Shown: positions 33,508 through 41,982 of the stretch, piece by piece
Numbering within the stretch: the first letter of the stretch is position 1
How the letters are laid out: every line of letters begins with the position of its first letter
NCBI RefSeq assembly: GCF_001426705.1
Contig: NZ_LMFC01000001.1
Span: forward strand, 1,455,355 to 1,519,354
Reading direction: 5' to 3'
DNA: 64,000 nucleotides
From: Cellulomonas sp. Root485
GTDB taxonomy: Bacteria > Actinomycetota > Actinomycetes > Actinomycetales > Cellulomonadaceae
Translations under genes and position numbers: made by a program
The notes under the pieces: model-generated
Database searches by the model: none
What the model was told of the DNA's origin: nothing
Seen by the model: only the letters and a program-made list of their open reading frames with translations

Positions 33508-34462
33508 GCGGGCGAGCGACCGGCTCCTGCGGATGCTCGGGATGATCACCTACCTGGACCGGCACGAGGGCGTCCCGGTGGAGGCGATCGCCGAGCAGTT
33601 CGGCGTCAGCACCCGTCAGGTCATGGACGACATCGACACCCTGTGGGTCACCGGCACGCCGGGCTACTACCCGCACGACCTCATCGACTTCGACGCCGCC
33701 TCCTACGAGCAGGGCGTCGTCCGGCTCACGGAGTCACGCGGGATGACCCGGCCGCTGCGCCTCGGTGCACGCGAGGCGGTCGCGCTGGTCGCCGCTCTGC
33801 GGGCCGTCGAGGCAGCGCTCGGCGACGCGATGGACCCCGAGCGCGCGGCGGTGCTGCGCTCCGCGCTGGCCAAGCTGACGGCCGCGACGGGTGACGCCGC
33901 CGCCGCGGTGGACGTGCAGCTGTCGGTCGATGCCGCCCCGGACGTCGCGGCGGCGGTCGCGACGGCGCTGCGGCACGGGCGCCGGCTGCACCTGCGGTAC
34001 GTCAACGCGTCCGACGTGACCACGGAGCGGGACGTCGACCCCGTCCGGCTCGTCACCGACGACGAGCGCTCGTACCTGCTCGCCTGGTGCCTGCTCGTGG
34101 ACGGTGAGCGACTCTTCCGGGTCGACCGGGTGCTGTCCGCCGAGGTGCTGGACGCCGACGCGGAGGACCACGAGGTCCGGGCGGGCGCCGAGGTGTTCTC
34201 GCCGGGCGAGGAGGGCGAGCTCGTCACGCTGCACCTGTCCAGCCGCGCGCGGTGGGTCGCGGAGACCACTCCCGTGGACGCCGTGCGCAACCTCGACGAC
34301 GGGTCGTTCGAGGTGGACGTGCGCGTGGTCCAGCACGCCTGGCTGCGCCACCTGGTGCTGCAGGTGGCCGACGACGTGATCGAGATCCGGCCGGCCCGCA
34401 TCGCCAGGGAGGTCGCCGCGGCCGCTCGTGCCGCGCTGCGTGCGTACGGGGAGATGATCTGA
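33500..34462 (+). CDS. pafC: WYL-domain DNA-damage regulator PafC
   Basis: 320 residues from ATG 33500, inside the end of pafB. N-terminal helix-turn-helix (DRLLRMLGMITYLDRHEGVP, EQFGVSTRQVMDDIDTL) and a WYL domain (LHLRYVNASDVTTERDVDPV, SYLLAWCLLVDGERLFRVD). It is the partner of PafB; the pair is thought to sense single-stranded DNA or a similar signal through the WYL domains. Three bases separate it from the next small gene. Confidence 0.93.
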   Translation: MAERASDRLLRMLGMITYLDRHEGVPVEAIAEQFGVSTRQVMDDIDTLWVTGTPGYYPHDLIDFDAASYEQGVVRLTESRGMTRPLRLGAREAVALVAALRAVEAALGDAMDPERAAVLRSALAKLTAATGDAAAAVDVQLSVDAAPDVAAAVATALRHGRRLHLRYVNASDVTTERDVDPVRLVTDDERSYLLAWCLLVDGERLFRVDRVLSAEVLDADAEDHEVRAGAEVFSPGEEGELVTLHLSSRARWVAETTPVDAVRNLDDGSFEVDVRVVQHAWLRHLVLQVADDVIEIRPARIAREVAAAARAALRAYGEMI

Positions 34463-34464
34463 CG

Positions 34465-34788
34465 GTGCTCTGGTTCTCGGTCTGGACGGTCCTGGTCCTC
34501 GCGACGCTCGGTGGGGCGTTCCTGCTCGGTCGCAGCCTGTGGCGGTCCGCCGTCGCGCTCGGTCGCGAGCTCTCCCGGGCGGCCGACGTCACGGCGCAGC
34601 TGGCCGAACGGGTGGACGAGCTGCAGGCGGCCGCCGACCGGCGGGAGACCGGTCCCACGCTGTTCGCCGACCGTGCCGCGCTGCGTGCCCGGCTCGACGC
34701 GCTGCGTGAGGCGGCGGCCGGGCGGCGGGCCGAGCGCGAGCAGCGGCACGTGGCCACGCGCCTACGCTGGCAGGCCTACTGGCGGTAG
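34465..34788 (+). CDS. Small membrane protein with a charged coiled-coil tail, unknown
   Basis: 107 residues from GTG 34465, 3 bases after pafC. One N-terminal membrane helix (LWFSVWTVLVLATLGGAFLL) is followed by an Arg/Ala/Glu-rich segment likely to be helical or coiled coil (ADVTAQLAERVDELQAAADR). I do not recognise a family. Its position between pafC and tatA and its co-directional packing suggest it is expressed with pafBC. Confidence 0.65.
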   Translation: MLWFSVWTVLVLATLGGAFLLGRSLWRSAVALGRELSRAADVTAQLAERVDELQAAADRRETGPTLFADRAALRARLDALREAAAGRRAEREQRHVATRLRWQAYWR

Positions 34789-34819
34789 CCGTCTGCACTC
34801 CATCCCCAGGTGACGCGGG

Positions 34820-34825
34820 TACTAT
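34820..34825 (+). promoter_or_regulatory. -10 element for tatA
   Basis: TACTAT lies about 35 bases before the tatA GTG, which has a good Shine-Dalgarno (GGAGG, 34849-34853). No clear -35. Confidence 0.45.
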
Positions 34826-34860
34826 CACCCGGTCATCGAGATTCCGACGGAGGACCTGAC

Positions 34861-35181
34861 GTGTTGCGAAACATCAGCGCCTGGCACGTGCTCATCGTGG
34901 TGCTCGTGGTCGTCCTGCTGTTCGGCGCCAAGCGCCTTCCCGACCTGGCCAAGAGCGTCGGCCAGTCGATGAAGATCTTCAAGAACGAGGTCAAGGACCT
35001 GCGTGACGACGACGAGCCACCGCCCCCGGCGGCTCCGCCGGCCACCCTGCCCCAGGCACCCTCCGGCGTGACGCCCGTCGGCGCACCCCCCGTCGTCCCG
35101 CCCGTGGTCGAGCCCCAGTACGTGACCCCGGTCCGGCCCGTCGAGGCGCCGTCCGAGGGCAACGCCCCGCCGAAGGTCTGA
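34861..35181 (+). CDS. tatA: Sec-independent translocase subunit TatA
   Basis: 106 residues from GTG 34861. The protein has the classic layout: a short N-terminus, one membrane helix (WHVLIVVLVVVLLFGAKRLP with the FGAKRLPDLA hinge), an amphipathic helix (SVGQSMKIFKNEVKDL) and a Pro-rich acidic tail. TatA oligomers form the pore of the twin-arginine pathway for folded proteins. It is immediately upstream of tatC. An in-frame upstream ATG at 34810 lies inside the promoter region and is unlikely. Confidence 0.93.
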   Translation: MLRNISAWHVLIVVLVVVLLFGAKRLPDLAKSVGQSMKIFKNEVKDLRDDDEPPPPAAPPATLPQAPSGVTPVGAPPVVPPVVEPQYVTPVRPVEAPSEGNAPPKV

Positions 35182-35188
35182 CCCGCAC

Positions 35189-36019
35189 GTGAATGCTCGC
35201 CGCGGGGATGAGCCCGGCGGCCGGATGCCGCTGCGCGCTCATCTGGTCGAGCTCCGCCGACGCGTCTTCCTCGCCGCGATCGGCGTCGTGGTGGGCGCGG
35301 TCATCGGCTGGTTCCTCTACGACCCGGTTTTCACCGCGCTGCAGCGGCCGATCGAGCTCGTCGCTGCCGAGCGTGACGACCTCATCACGCTGAACTTCGC
35401 GGGCATCGCCACGTCGTTCGACATGCAGGTCAAGGTCTCGTTCTTCCTCGGCATCATCTTGTCCAGCCCCTGGTGGCTCTACCAGTTCTGGGCGTTCGTG
35501 ACGCCAGGGCTCACCCGCAAGGAGCGCGGCTACGCGATCGGCTTCGTCGCCGTCGCCGTCCCCCTGTTCCTCGCCGGGGCGTTCATGGCGTGGTGGGTGC
35601 TGCCCAACGCGGTCCGGCTGCTCACCGAGTTCACACCGACGGGTGCGACCAACATCATCGACGCGCAGACGTACCTCGGCTTCGTCATGCGGATCATGCT
35701 GGCCTTCGGGATCGCGTTCCTGCTGCCGATCATCATGGTCGCGCTCAACTTCGCCGGGATCGGCACCGCCGCCACGTGGCGCAAGGGCTGGCGCTGGGCG
35801 GTGCTGCTGTCCTTCGTGTTCGCCGCCGTGGTCACCCCCACACCCGACGCCATCACCATGCTCGCGGTGGCCATCCCGATGAGCGCGCTGTACTTCCTGG
35901 CCCTCGGCGTCTGCGTCGTGCACGATCGCCGGGTCGATCGCAAGCGGGTGGCCGCCGGACTGCCGCGGCTGGACGGCACGATGGCCGACGAGCCCGACGC
36001 CGCGGCGGGCCCCGCGTGA
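35189..36019 (+). CDS. tatC: Sec-independent translocase subunit TatC
   Basis: 276 residues with six membrane helices. The conserved N-terminus MPLRAHLVELRRRVFLAAIG, FFLGIILSSPWWLYQFWAFV and PGLTRKERGY mark TatC, the receptor for twin-arginine signal peptides. Start at GTG 35189, 7 bases after tatA; there is no Shine-Dalgarno, so coupling is likely. Its TGA overlaps the next start (GTGA). Confidence 0.95.
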   Translation: MNARRGDEPGGRMPLRAHLVELRRRVFLAAIGVVVGAVIGWFLYDPVFTALQRPIELVAAERDDLITLNFAGIATSFDMQVKVSFFLGIILSSPWWLYQFWAFVTPGLTRKERGYAIGFVAVAVPLFLAGAFMAWWVLPNAVRLLTEFTPTGATNIIDAQTYLGFVMRIMLAFGIAFLLPIIMVALNFAGIGTAATWRKGWRWAVLLSFVFAAVVTPTPDAITMLAVAIPMSALYFLALGVCVVHDRRVDRKRVAAGLPRLDGTMADEPDAAAGPA

Positions 36020-36930
36020 TCCACGTCGGGCTGGTCATCAACCCGACCGCGGGCAGGGGACGCGGCACGCAGGCCGGCCGCCAGGTGCACGAGCTGCTCC
36101 GGGCCCGCGGGCACAAGGTCGAGGACCTCTCGGCCTCCACGCTCGCGCAGGCGACCGACCAGGCCCGTGCGGCGGCGGTGCAGGGACTGGATGCGCTGGT
36201 CGTGGTCGGCGGCGACGGGATGGTGCACCTCGGCGTCAACGTCGTCGCAGGCACGGGCCTGCCGCTCGGCATCGTGGCGGCCGGGACGGGCAACGACATC
36301 GCACGCACGCTGGGACTCCCTCGTGGTGACGCGGAGGCATCGGTCGCGGCGGTGGAGCACGGGCTGCTGGACGGACCGCGCCGCGTCGACGCCGTCCGCG
36401 TCGGGTCGCCGGTGCACGCGGCGCACGAGTGGTACCTCGGGGTGCTGTCCTGCGGTTTCGACGCTGCGATCAACGCGCGTGCGAACGAGATGACGTGGCC
36501 GAAGGGGTCCGGCCGGTACGTGCGGGCGCTGGCCGCCGAGCTCGGCCGGTTCCGGCCCTACGGCTACCGGGTGACCCTCGACGACTCGGTGTGGGAGTCC
36601 GCCGGGACGCTCGTCGCCGTGGCCAACATCCCGTGGATCGGCGGCGGGCTGAAGATCGCACCCGACGCCGTGATCGACGACGGGCTGCTCGACGTCGTCG
36701 TCGCCGGGCCGTTCACCAAGCCGGGGGTCGTGAAGATCTTCCCGGGCATCTACCAGGGCAAGCACGTCGGCCATCCCGCGGTCGACATCGTCCGCAGCCG
36801 GTCGGTGCTCATCGAGCCGCTGCCCGACCTCGGGCCCGTCCCGCCCGTGGCGTTCGCGGACGGCGAGCGCATCGGCCCGCTGCCGCTGCGCGTCACGGTG
36901 GACCCCGGAGCGCTGTCCGTCCTCTGCTGA
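36016..36930 (+). CDS. Diacylglycerol/lipid kinase (DAGK catalytic domain)
   Basis: 304 residues. The lipid-kinase pattern is present: VINPTAGRGRG, the nucleotide loop VVVGGDGMVHLGVNVV and GIVAAGTGNDIARTLGLP, plus the late VANIPWIGGGLKIAPDAVIDDGLL signature (first 20 residues shown in parts). It may phosphorylate diacylglycerol or a related lipid. It overlaps the tatC stop by four bases and precedes helY. Confidence 0.88.
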   Translation: MIHVGLVINPTAGRGRGTQAGRQVHELLRARGHKVEDLSASTLAQATDQARAAAVQGLDALVVVGGDGMVHLGVNVVAGTGLPLGIVAAGTGNDIARTLGLPRGDAEASVAAVEHGLLDGPRRVDAVRVGSPVHAAHEWYLGVLSCGFDAAINARANEMTWPKGSGRYVRALAAELGRFRPYGYRVTLDDSVWESAGTLVAVANIPWIGGGLKIAPDAVIDDGLLDVVVAGPFTKPGVVKIFPGIYQGKHVGHPAVDIVRSRSVLIEPLPDLGPVPPVAFADGERIGPLPLRVTVDPGALSVLC

Positions 36931-36966
36931 GCGCGCGCCGCGTGATGCGGGCCCGTGCGGTGTGCC

Positions 36967-36972
36967 TAGGGT
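36967..36972 (+). promoter_or_regulatory. Leaderless -10 for helY
   Basis: TAGGGT lies 6 bases before GTG 36979, which favours that start over GTG 36973. Confidence 0.5.
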
Positions 36973-36978
36973 GTGCAG

Positions 36979-39846
36979 GTGGTATCCCGCTCCCGGAGAT
37001 CCGTCCCGCCGTCCTCGTCACCGAGCGTGAGCACGCCGCCCGCTGAACCCTCACCCGCCGAGCGCTACGCCGCGGCACGGCGTCGGGCCGAGGTCGACCG
37101 CAGCGAGCTCGGCCAGTTCCGCGAGCTGCTGGGCTTCCCGCTGGACGACTTCCAGGTGGACGCCTGCCAGGCGCTCGAGCGGGGGAGCGGCGTGCTGGTC
37201 GCCGCTCCGACCGGCGCGGGCAAGACCGTCGTCGGGGAGTTCGCGGTCCACCTCGCGCTGGCGTCGGGCCGCAAGGCTTTCTACACGACGCCGATCAAGG
37301 CGCTGTCCAACCAGAAGTACTCGGACCTGGTCCGCCGCTACGGCGCCGACCAGGTCGGTCTGCTCACGGGCGACACCACGATCAACGGCGACGCACCCGT
37401 GGTCGTGATGACCACCGAGGTCCTGCGCAACATGCTCTACGCGGGATCGACGACCCTGCAGGGCCTCGGGTACGTGGTCATGGACGAGGTGCACTACCTC
37501 GCCGACCGGTTCCGCGGGCCGGTCTGGGAGGAGGTGATCATCCACCTCACCGACGACGTGCAGCTGGTCTCCCTGTCCGCCACCGTGTCCAACGCCGAGG
37601 AGTTCGGCGACTGGCTGGCCACCGTGCGCGGCGACACGACCGTGGTGGTCAGCGAGCACCGACCGGTCCCGCTCGGCCAGCACGTCCTGGTACGCGGAGA
37701 CCTGCTGGACCTGTACGCAGGCCATGTGGACCCGACCGCGCCGGGGGTCGACCCGCCGATCAACCCGGACCTGACGCACCTGCTGCGACGCAGCAACCGT
37801 GAGGAGGTGGGCCAGCCACGCCGTGGACCGCGGGACCGCGGCGGGCGACCGCGTCCCGGCGGCGGGCGTCCCGGGGGAGGTCGTCCGACGCCCCGGTTCG
37901 CGGTGGTCGACGCCCTCGACCGCGACGGGCTGCTCCCCGCGATCGTCTTCATCTTCTCCCGGGCCGGGTGCCAGGGCGCCGTGCAGCAGTGCCTGGCAGC
38001 CGGCGTCCGCCTGACCACCCCCGCCGAGGTCTCCGAGATCCGTCGGATCGTGGAGGAGCGCTGCGCGGCCGTGCCGCCCGAGGACCTCGACGTGCTCGGC
38101 TACTGGGAGTTCAGCGACGCGCTGCAGCGCGGGGTCGCCGCGCACCACGCCGGCATGCTCCCGCTGTTCAAGGAGACCGTCGAGGACCTCTTCTCCCGCG
38201 GGCTGGTCAAGGTCGTGTTCGCCACCGAGACGCTCGCGCTCGGCATCAACATGCCTGCGCGGTCCGTGGTCATGGAGAAGCTGGTCAAGTGGGACGGTTC
38301 GAACCACGTCGACGTCACGCCGGGGGAGTACACCCAGCTGACCGGGCGGGCGGGCCGGCGGGGGATCGACACCGAGGGCCACGCGGTCGTCGTCGCGCAT
38401 CCGGGCCTGGACCCGGTGCAGCTGGCTGGGCTCGCGTCCAAGCGGCTGTACCCGCTGCGCTCGAGCTTCCGACCGACCTACAACATGGCCGTCAACCTCG
38501 TCGCCCAGGTGGGCCGGGACCGGGCGCGAGAAGTGCTGGAGACGTCCTTCGCGCAGTTCCAGGCAGACCGAGGCGTGGTCGGCCTCGCGCGGCAGGCACA
38601 GGGCCACGCAGAGGCCCTAGAGGGGTACGCCCGCGCGATGGTGTGCCACCAGGGCGACTTCGCCGAGTACGCGGAGCTGCGGCGGCAGATCACCGCGCGA
38701 GAGAAGGACCTCACCCGGGCGGAGGCGTCCGCCCGCCGGGCCGAGGTCGCGCGCACGCTCGAGGGTCTGCGCGTCGGTGACGTGGTGGAGATCCCGGTCG
38801 GGAGGCGGTCCGGTCACGCGGTCGTCATCGACCCGGGCGGCGACGCCGGGTTCGACGGGCCGAAGCCGACCGTGCTCACGGTCGACCGCCAGGTGCGCAA
38901 GCTCACCGTCGCGGACGTCGGGACCGGCGTCAGCACCGTGGGGTTCCTGCGCGTGCCCAAGGGGTTCAGCGCGCGAGTGCCCGCTGCGCGTCGCGACCTC
39001 GCGGCCGCCCTGCGGTCCTCGGTCGGCACCAGCGGCGGACCCACCCGCAAGGACCGGCCGAAGGGTGGCCGGCGCGCGGCGCAGGACGACGCCGAGATCG
39101 CCGCGCTGCGTCGGCAGCTGCGCGCGCACCCGTGCCACAGCTGCCCGGACCGCGAGGAGCACGCACGCTGGGCGGAGCGCTGGGCGAGGCTGGCCGGTGA
39201 GCACGACGCCCTCGTCGCGCGCATCGCGGGACGCACGGGATCGATCGCGGCGGTCTTCGACCGCATCTGCGACATCCTGCTGCGGCTCGGCTACCTGACC
39301 ACGACGACCGACGACGCCGGCCGCGCCGCGCTGCAGGTCACCGACGACGGACGGTGGCTGCGCCGGCTCTACGCGGAGAACGACCTGCTCCTCGCGGAGT
39401 GCCTGCGCCGCGGCGTCTTCGACGAGCTCGACGCCCCGGGCCTCGCCGCAGCCGTCTCGACGCTGGTGTACCGGTCGCGCCGCGACGACCAGGGCGAGCC
39501 CCGCATCCCCGGCGGCCCGAACAGCCGGCTCGGCGTCGCGCTCGACGCCTGCGTCCGCGCCTGGTCGGAGCTGGACGACCTCGAGACCGCGCACAAGGTC
39601 GAGACCATCCAGCCGCTCGACGCCGGCCTGGTGGAGGCGGTGCACCGGTGGGCCGCCGGACGCAGCCTCGACGCCGTGCTCAAGGGCAGCGAGCTCTCGG
39701 CAGGTGACTTCGTCCGGTGGTGCAAGCAGGTCATCGACGTGCTCGACCAGGTGTCCCAGGCGGCACCGCACCAGCGGCTGCGGGAGACCGCCCGGCAGGC
39801 GGTCGACGCACTGCGGCACGGGGTCGTCGCGTACTCCTCTGTCTGA
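36979..39846 (+). CDS. helY: Ski2/Mtr4-like DEVH-box helicase HelY
   Basis: 955 residues. Helicase motifs are complete: AAPTGAGKTVVGEFAVHLAL (Walker A), DEVHYLAD, SATVSNAEEFGDW, HHAGMLPLFKETVEDLF and QLTGRAGRRGID. An Arg/Gly-rich insert (about residues 275-295) separates the two RecA domains. The C-terminal part resembles Ski2-like DSHCT domains. The homologue in M. tuberculosis (HelY) also follows tatA-tatC. A role in RNA processing or repair is likely but not shown. Confidence 0.92.
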   Translation: MVSRSRRSVPPSSSPSVSTPPAEPSPAERYAAARRRAEVDRSELGQFRELLGFPLDDFQVDACQALERGSGVLVAAPTGAGKTVVGEFAVHLALASGRKAFYTTPIKALSNQKYSDLVRRYGADQVGLLTGDTTINGDAPVVVMTTEVLRNMLYAGSTTLQGLGYVVMDEVHYLADRFRGPVWEEVIIHLTDDVQLVSLSATVSNAEEFGDWLATVRGDTTVVVSEHRPVPLGQHVLVRGDLLDLYAGHVDPTAPGVDPPINPDLTHLLRRSNREEVGQPRRGPRDRGGRPRPGGGRPGGGRPTPRFAVVDALDRDGLLPAIVFIFSRAGCQGAVQQCLAAGVRLTTPAEVSEIRRIVEERCAAVPPEDLDVLGYWEFSDALQRGVAAHHAGMLPLFKETVEDLFSRGLVKVVFATETLALGINMPARSVVMEKLVKWDGSNHVDVTPGEYTQLTGRAGRRGIDTEGHAVVVAHPGLDPVQLAGLASKRLYPLRSSFRPTYNMAVNLVAQVGRDRAREVLETSFAQFQADRGVVGLARQAQGHAEALEGYARAMVCHQGDFAEYAELRRQITAREKDLTRAEASARRAEVARTLEGLRVGDVVEIPVGRRSGHAVVIDPGGDAGFDGPKPTVLTVDRQVRKLTVADVGTGVSTVGFLRVPKGFSARVPAARRDLAAALRSSVGTSGGPTRKDRPKGGRRAAQDDAEIAALRRQLRAHPCHSCPDREEHARWAERWARLAGEHDALVARIAGRTGSIAAVFDRICDILLRLGYLTTTTDDAGRAALQVTDDGRWLRRLYAENDLLLAECLRRGVFDELDAPGLAAAVSTLVYRSRRDDQGEPRIPGGPNSRLGVALDACVRAWSELDDLETAHKVETIQPLDAGLVEAVHRWAAGRSLDAVLKGSELSAGDFVRWCKQVIDVLDQVSQAAPHQRLRETARQAVDALRHGVVAYSSV

Positions 39847-39907
39847 CGTGACGCCCTTCACCCGGGCGCCCGTCCGGTTCGGCACGCTTTGTCGGGCTGC
39901 CCTGCCC

Positions 39908-39913
39908 TATCGT
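39908..39913 (+). promoter_or_regulatory. Leaderless -10 for the amidohydrolase
   Basis: TATCGT lies 8 bases before GTG 39922. Confidence 0.4.
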
Positions 39914-39921
39914 GTGCCCCT

Positions 39922-41550
39922 GTGAGCTCGACCCTGTACCGGCACGGCGTGGTGCACTCCGCCGCCGACCCCTTTGCCGAAGCGCTGCTGGTGGATGACG
40001 GCACGGTCGTCTGGCTCGGCGCGGACGACACCGCCGACGGCCTGGTGTCGCGTGCCGACGAGGTGATCGACCTCGACGGGGCGCTGGTCGCCCCCGGCTT
40101 CGTCGACGCGCACGTCCACGTCCTGGAGACCGGCCTCGCCCTCGAGTCGATCGACCTGTCGCCGGAAGGCGGCGTCCACTCGCTCGCGGAGGCCCTCGAC
40201 GCGGTGCACCGGGCCGCTCGCGAGCGGACGACCGACGCCCCGGTGCTCGGCTTCGGCTGGGACGAGCTGCGTTGGCCCGAGGGCAGGCCGCCCACCCGCG
40301 AGGAGCTCGATGCCGCGGCCGGTGGTGCACCGGTCTACCTCGCGCGCGTCGACGTGCACTCGGCGGTCGTGTCGAGCGCCCTGTCCGACGCCGCCGGCCT
40401 CGACCGGCTGCCGGGCTGGAGCTTCGACGGCCGCGTCGAGCGGGACGCCCACCACGCCGCCCGCGACGCCGCGCGCGAGGTGAGCCCTGAGCGTCGGACC
40501 GCCCTGTACCGGCGCGCCCTCGAGCACGCGGCCGCGCGCGGTGTCGTGTCGGTGCACGAGCACTCCGCGCCGTCCATCGACACCCGGGCCGGGCTCGTCG
40601 AGCTCCTGGAGCTGACCGCGGACGCCACCAGCGGGCTCCCGCACCTCGTGGCGTACCGCGGCGAGCAGTGCGTCACGGTCGACGACGCGCGCGAGATCCT
40701 CGCCGCGATCCCGGGCCTGACGGGCATCGGTGGCGACCTGAACATCGACGGCTCGCTGGGCTCGCACACTGCCGCCGTCCGCTCGCCCTACACCGACGCC
40801 CCGGAGAGCTCGGGTGTCCTCTACCTGACCGCCGAGCAGATCTGCAACCACCTCACCGCGGTGACGCGCGCCGGGGTGCAGGGCGGGTTCCACGTCATCG
40901 GCGACCGGGCGATGGACGAGCTCCTGCTCGGCCTGCGGGCCGCCGTGGACGTCGAGGGGCCCGACGCCATCGCCCGGATGGGGCACCGCCTGGAGCACGC
41001 CGAGATGGTCGACGCGCCGACGCTCGCCGCGCTCGTCCTGCTGGGCGTGCGGCTCAGCATGCAGCCGGCGTTCGACGCCGCGTGGGGCGGTCCCGACGGC
41101 ATGTACGCGACCCGGCTCGGCGCGGGCCGCGCAGCCGCGCTCAACCCCCTCGCGGACCTCGCCGCGGCCGGGGTGCCCCTCGCGTTCGGGTCCGACTCGC
41201 CGGTGACGCCTGTGGACCCCTGGGCGGGCGTCCGCGCAGCCGTCCGGCACCGCGCCGTCGACCAGCGGATCTCCGCGCGGGCTGCGTTCCGCGCGTCGAC
41301 CCGGGGCGGCTGGCGGGTCGCGGGCCTCGACCACACGGGCGCCGGCGAGCTTCGCGTCGGGGCGCCGGCCCACTTCGCCGTGTGGCGGGCGGACAACCTC
41401 ACCGTGCAGGCCGCCGAGGGGCAGTTCTCGTCCTGGAGCACCGACGCACGAGCGGGCATCCCGTTGCTGCCCGACCTCGCACCCGACGCACCCGAGCCGG
41501 TCTGCCTGCGGACGGTCCGCGGCGGCGTGGTCCTGCACGACACCCTCTGA
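39922..41550 (+). CDS. YtcJ-like metal-dependent amidohydrolase
   Basis: 542 residues. Amidohydrolase-3 family: the metal pair PGFVDAHVHVLETGL, HEHSAPSIDTR, HVIGDRAMDELL, MGHRLEHAEMV and the final GSDSPVTPVDPW aspartate. Enzymes of this group hydrolyse N-substituted formamides or other cyclic or linear amides; the substrate is not predictable. The chosen start gives the barrel's first strand STLYRHGVVHSAADP. It appears monocistronic. Confidence 0.88.
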   Translation: MSSTLYRHGVVHSAADPFAEALLVDDGTVVWLGADDTADGLVSRADEVIDLDGALVAPGFVDAHVHVLETGLALESIDLSPEGGVHSLAEALDAVHRAARERTTDAPVLGFGWDELRWPEGRPPTREELDAAAGGAPVYLARVDVHSAVVSSALSDAAGLDRLPGWSFDGRVERDAHHAARDAAREVSPERRTALYRRALEHAAARGVVSVHEHSAPSIDTRAGLVELLELTADATSGLPHLVAYRGEQCVTVDDAREILAAIPGLTGIGGDLNIDGSLGSHTAAVRSPYTDAPESSGVLYLTAEQICNHLTAVTRAGVQGGFHVIGDRAMDELLLGLRAAVDVEGPDAIARMGHRLEHAEMVDAPTLAALVLLGVRLSMQPAFDAAWGGPDGMYATRLGAGRAAALNPLADLAAAGVPLAFGSDSPVTPVDPWAGVRAAVRHRAVDQRISARAAFRASTRGGWRVAGLDHTGAGELRVGAPAHFAVWRADNLTVQAAEGQFSSWSTDARAGIPLLPDLAPDAPEPVCLRTVRGGVVLHDTL

Positions 41551-41723
41551 GGAGCCCGACGCGCAGAACGGGTGAAATCTCGGCCGCTCGCCGCCGACCG
41601 GATCCGCCCGCTTCGACCGGATCCCACGACACGCGCGGCGACACGCCGAGCCGAACCGGTCAGAGGGGATCGATGGTGCGCGGATGACCTGCGAGTACGG
41701 CTTCCACCTGCACCGACGCGACC
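41551..41723. other. Intergenic stretch after the amidohydrolase
   Basis: No gene is supported. The sequence GACCGGATCC occurs twice about 20 bases apart (near 41593 and 41615), and short GC-rich inverted repeats are present. It leads into the promoter at 41724. Confidence 0.4.
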
Positions 41724-41751
41724 TTGACACTCCTGCGGATCTCGGTAGGTT
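41724..41751 (+). promoter_or_regulatory. Consensus sigma-A promoter in a gene-free gap
   Basis: A perfect TTGACA (41724-41729), 16 bases, then TAGGTT (41746-41751). It is one of the best promoters in the window, yet the next gene (lnt) starts about 225 bases after the expected start point near 41758 and has a separate -10. Confidence 0.7.
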
Positions 41752-41757
41752 CCTCAG

Positions 41758-41930
41758 GAGATCCACCGTTGCCGACATGCCTACGACGACGTCGTCGCGT
41801 GGCCTGTGAGGGCAAGGGTTGGGGGAGGGCTCCGACCGGGCCCGCGTGTTCAGTAGACAACGGTCCGTGCGCCTGCACGCCGACCGGTACGAAGGACACG
41901 CGGGCCGGTCGGTCGGACCCGTCACGGGCC
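41758..41930 (+). ncRNA. Candidate structured RNA upstream of lnt
   Basis: Downstream of the promoter at 41724-41751 the sequence folds strongly. Arms 41832-41849 and 41896-41912 form a 17-bp stem with one bulged G; inside it CGGTC/GACCG and GTGC/GCAC make a second hairpin (41861-41886). A 14-base perfect palindrome (41784-41797) precedes them, and CCCGT/ACGGG follows at 41918-41928. I match it to no known RNA family. It could be a small RNA or an lnt leader. A 10-codon frame (ATG 41777) lies at its start. Ends are estimates. Confidence 0.45.
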
Positions 41931-41970
41931 ATCCACGGCAGCGCAGAGCGTTCGCCTCAGCCCGCTGACG

Positions 41971-41976
41971 TACCCT
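41971..41976 (+). promoter_or_regulatory. Leaderless -10 for lnt
   Basis: TACCCT lies 6 bases before GTG 41983. Confidence 0.4.
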
Positions 41977-41982
41977 CCAGGG

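Noticed and set aside
41777..41809. 10-codon leader peptide (ATG 41777) in the candidate RNA
   Set aside because: The purine-rich AGGAG is about 18 bases away and the codons show no run of a regulatory amino acid; it is kept only as a remark in the RNA entry.
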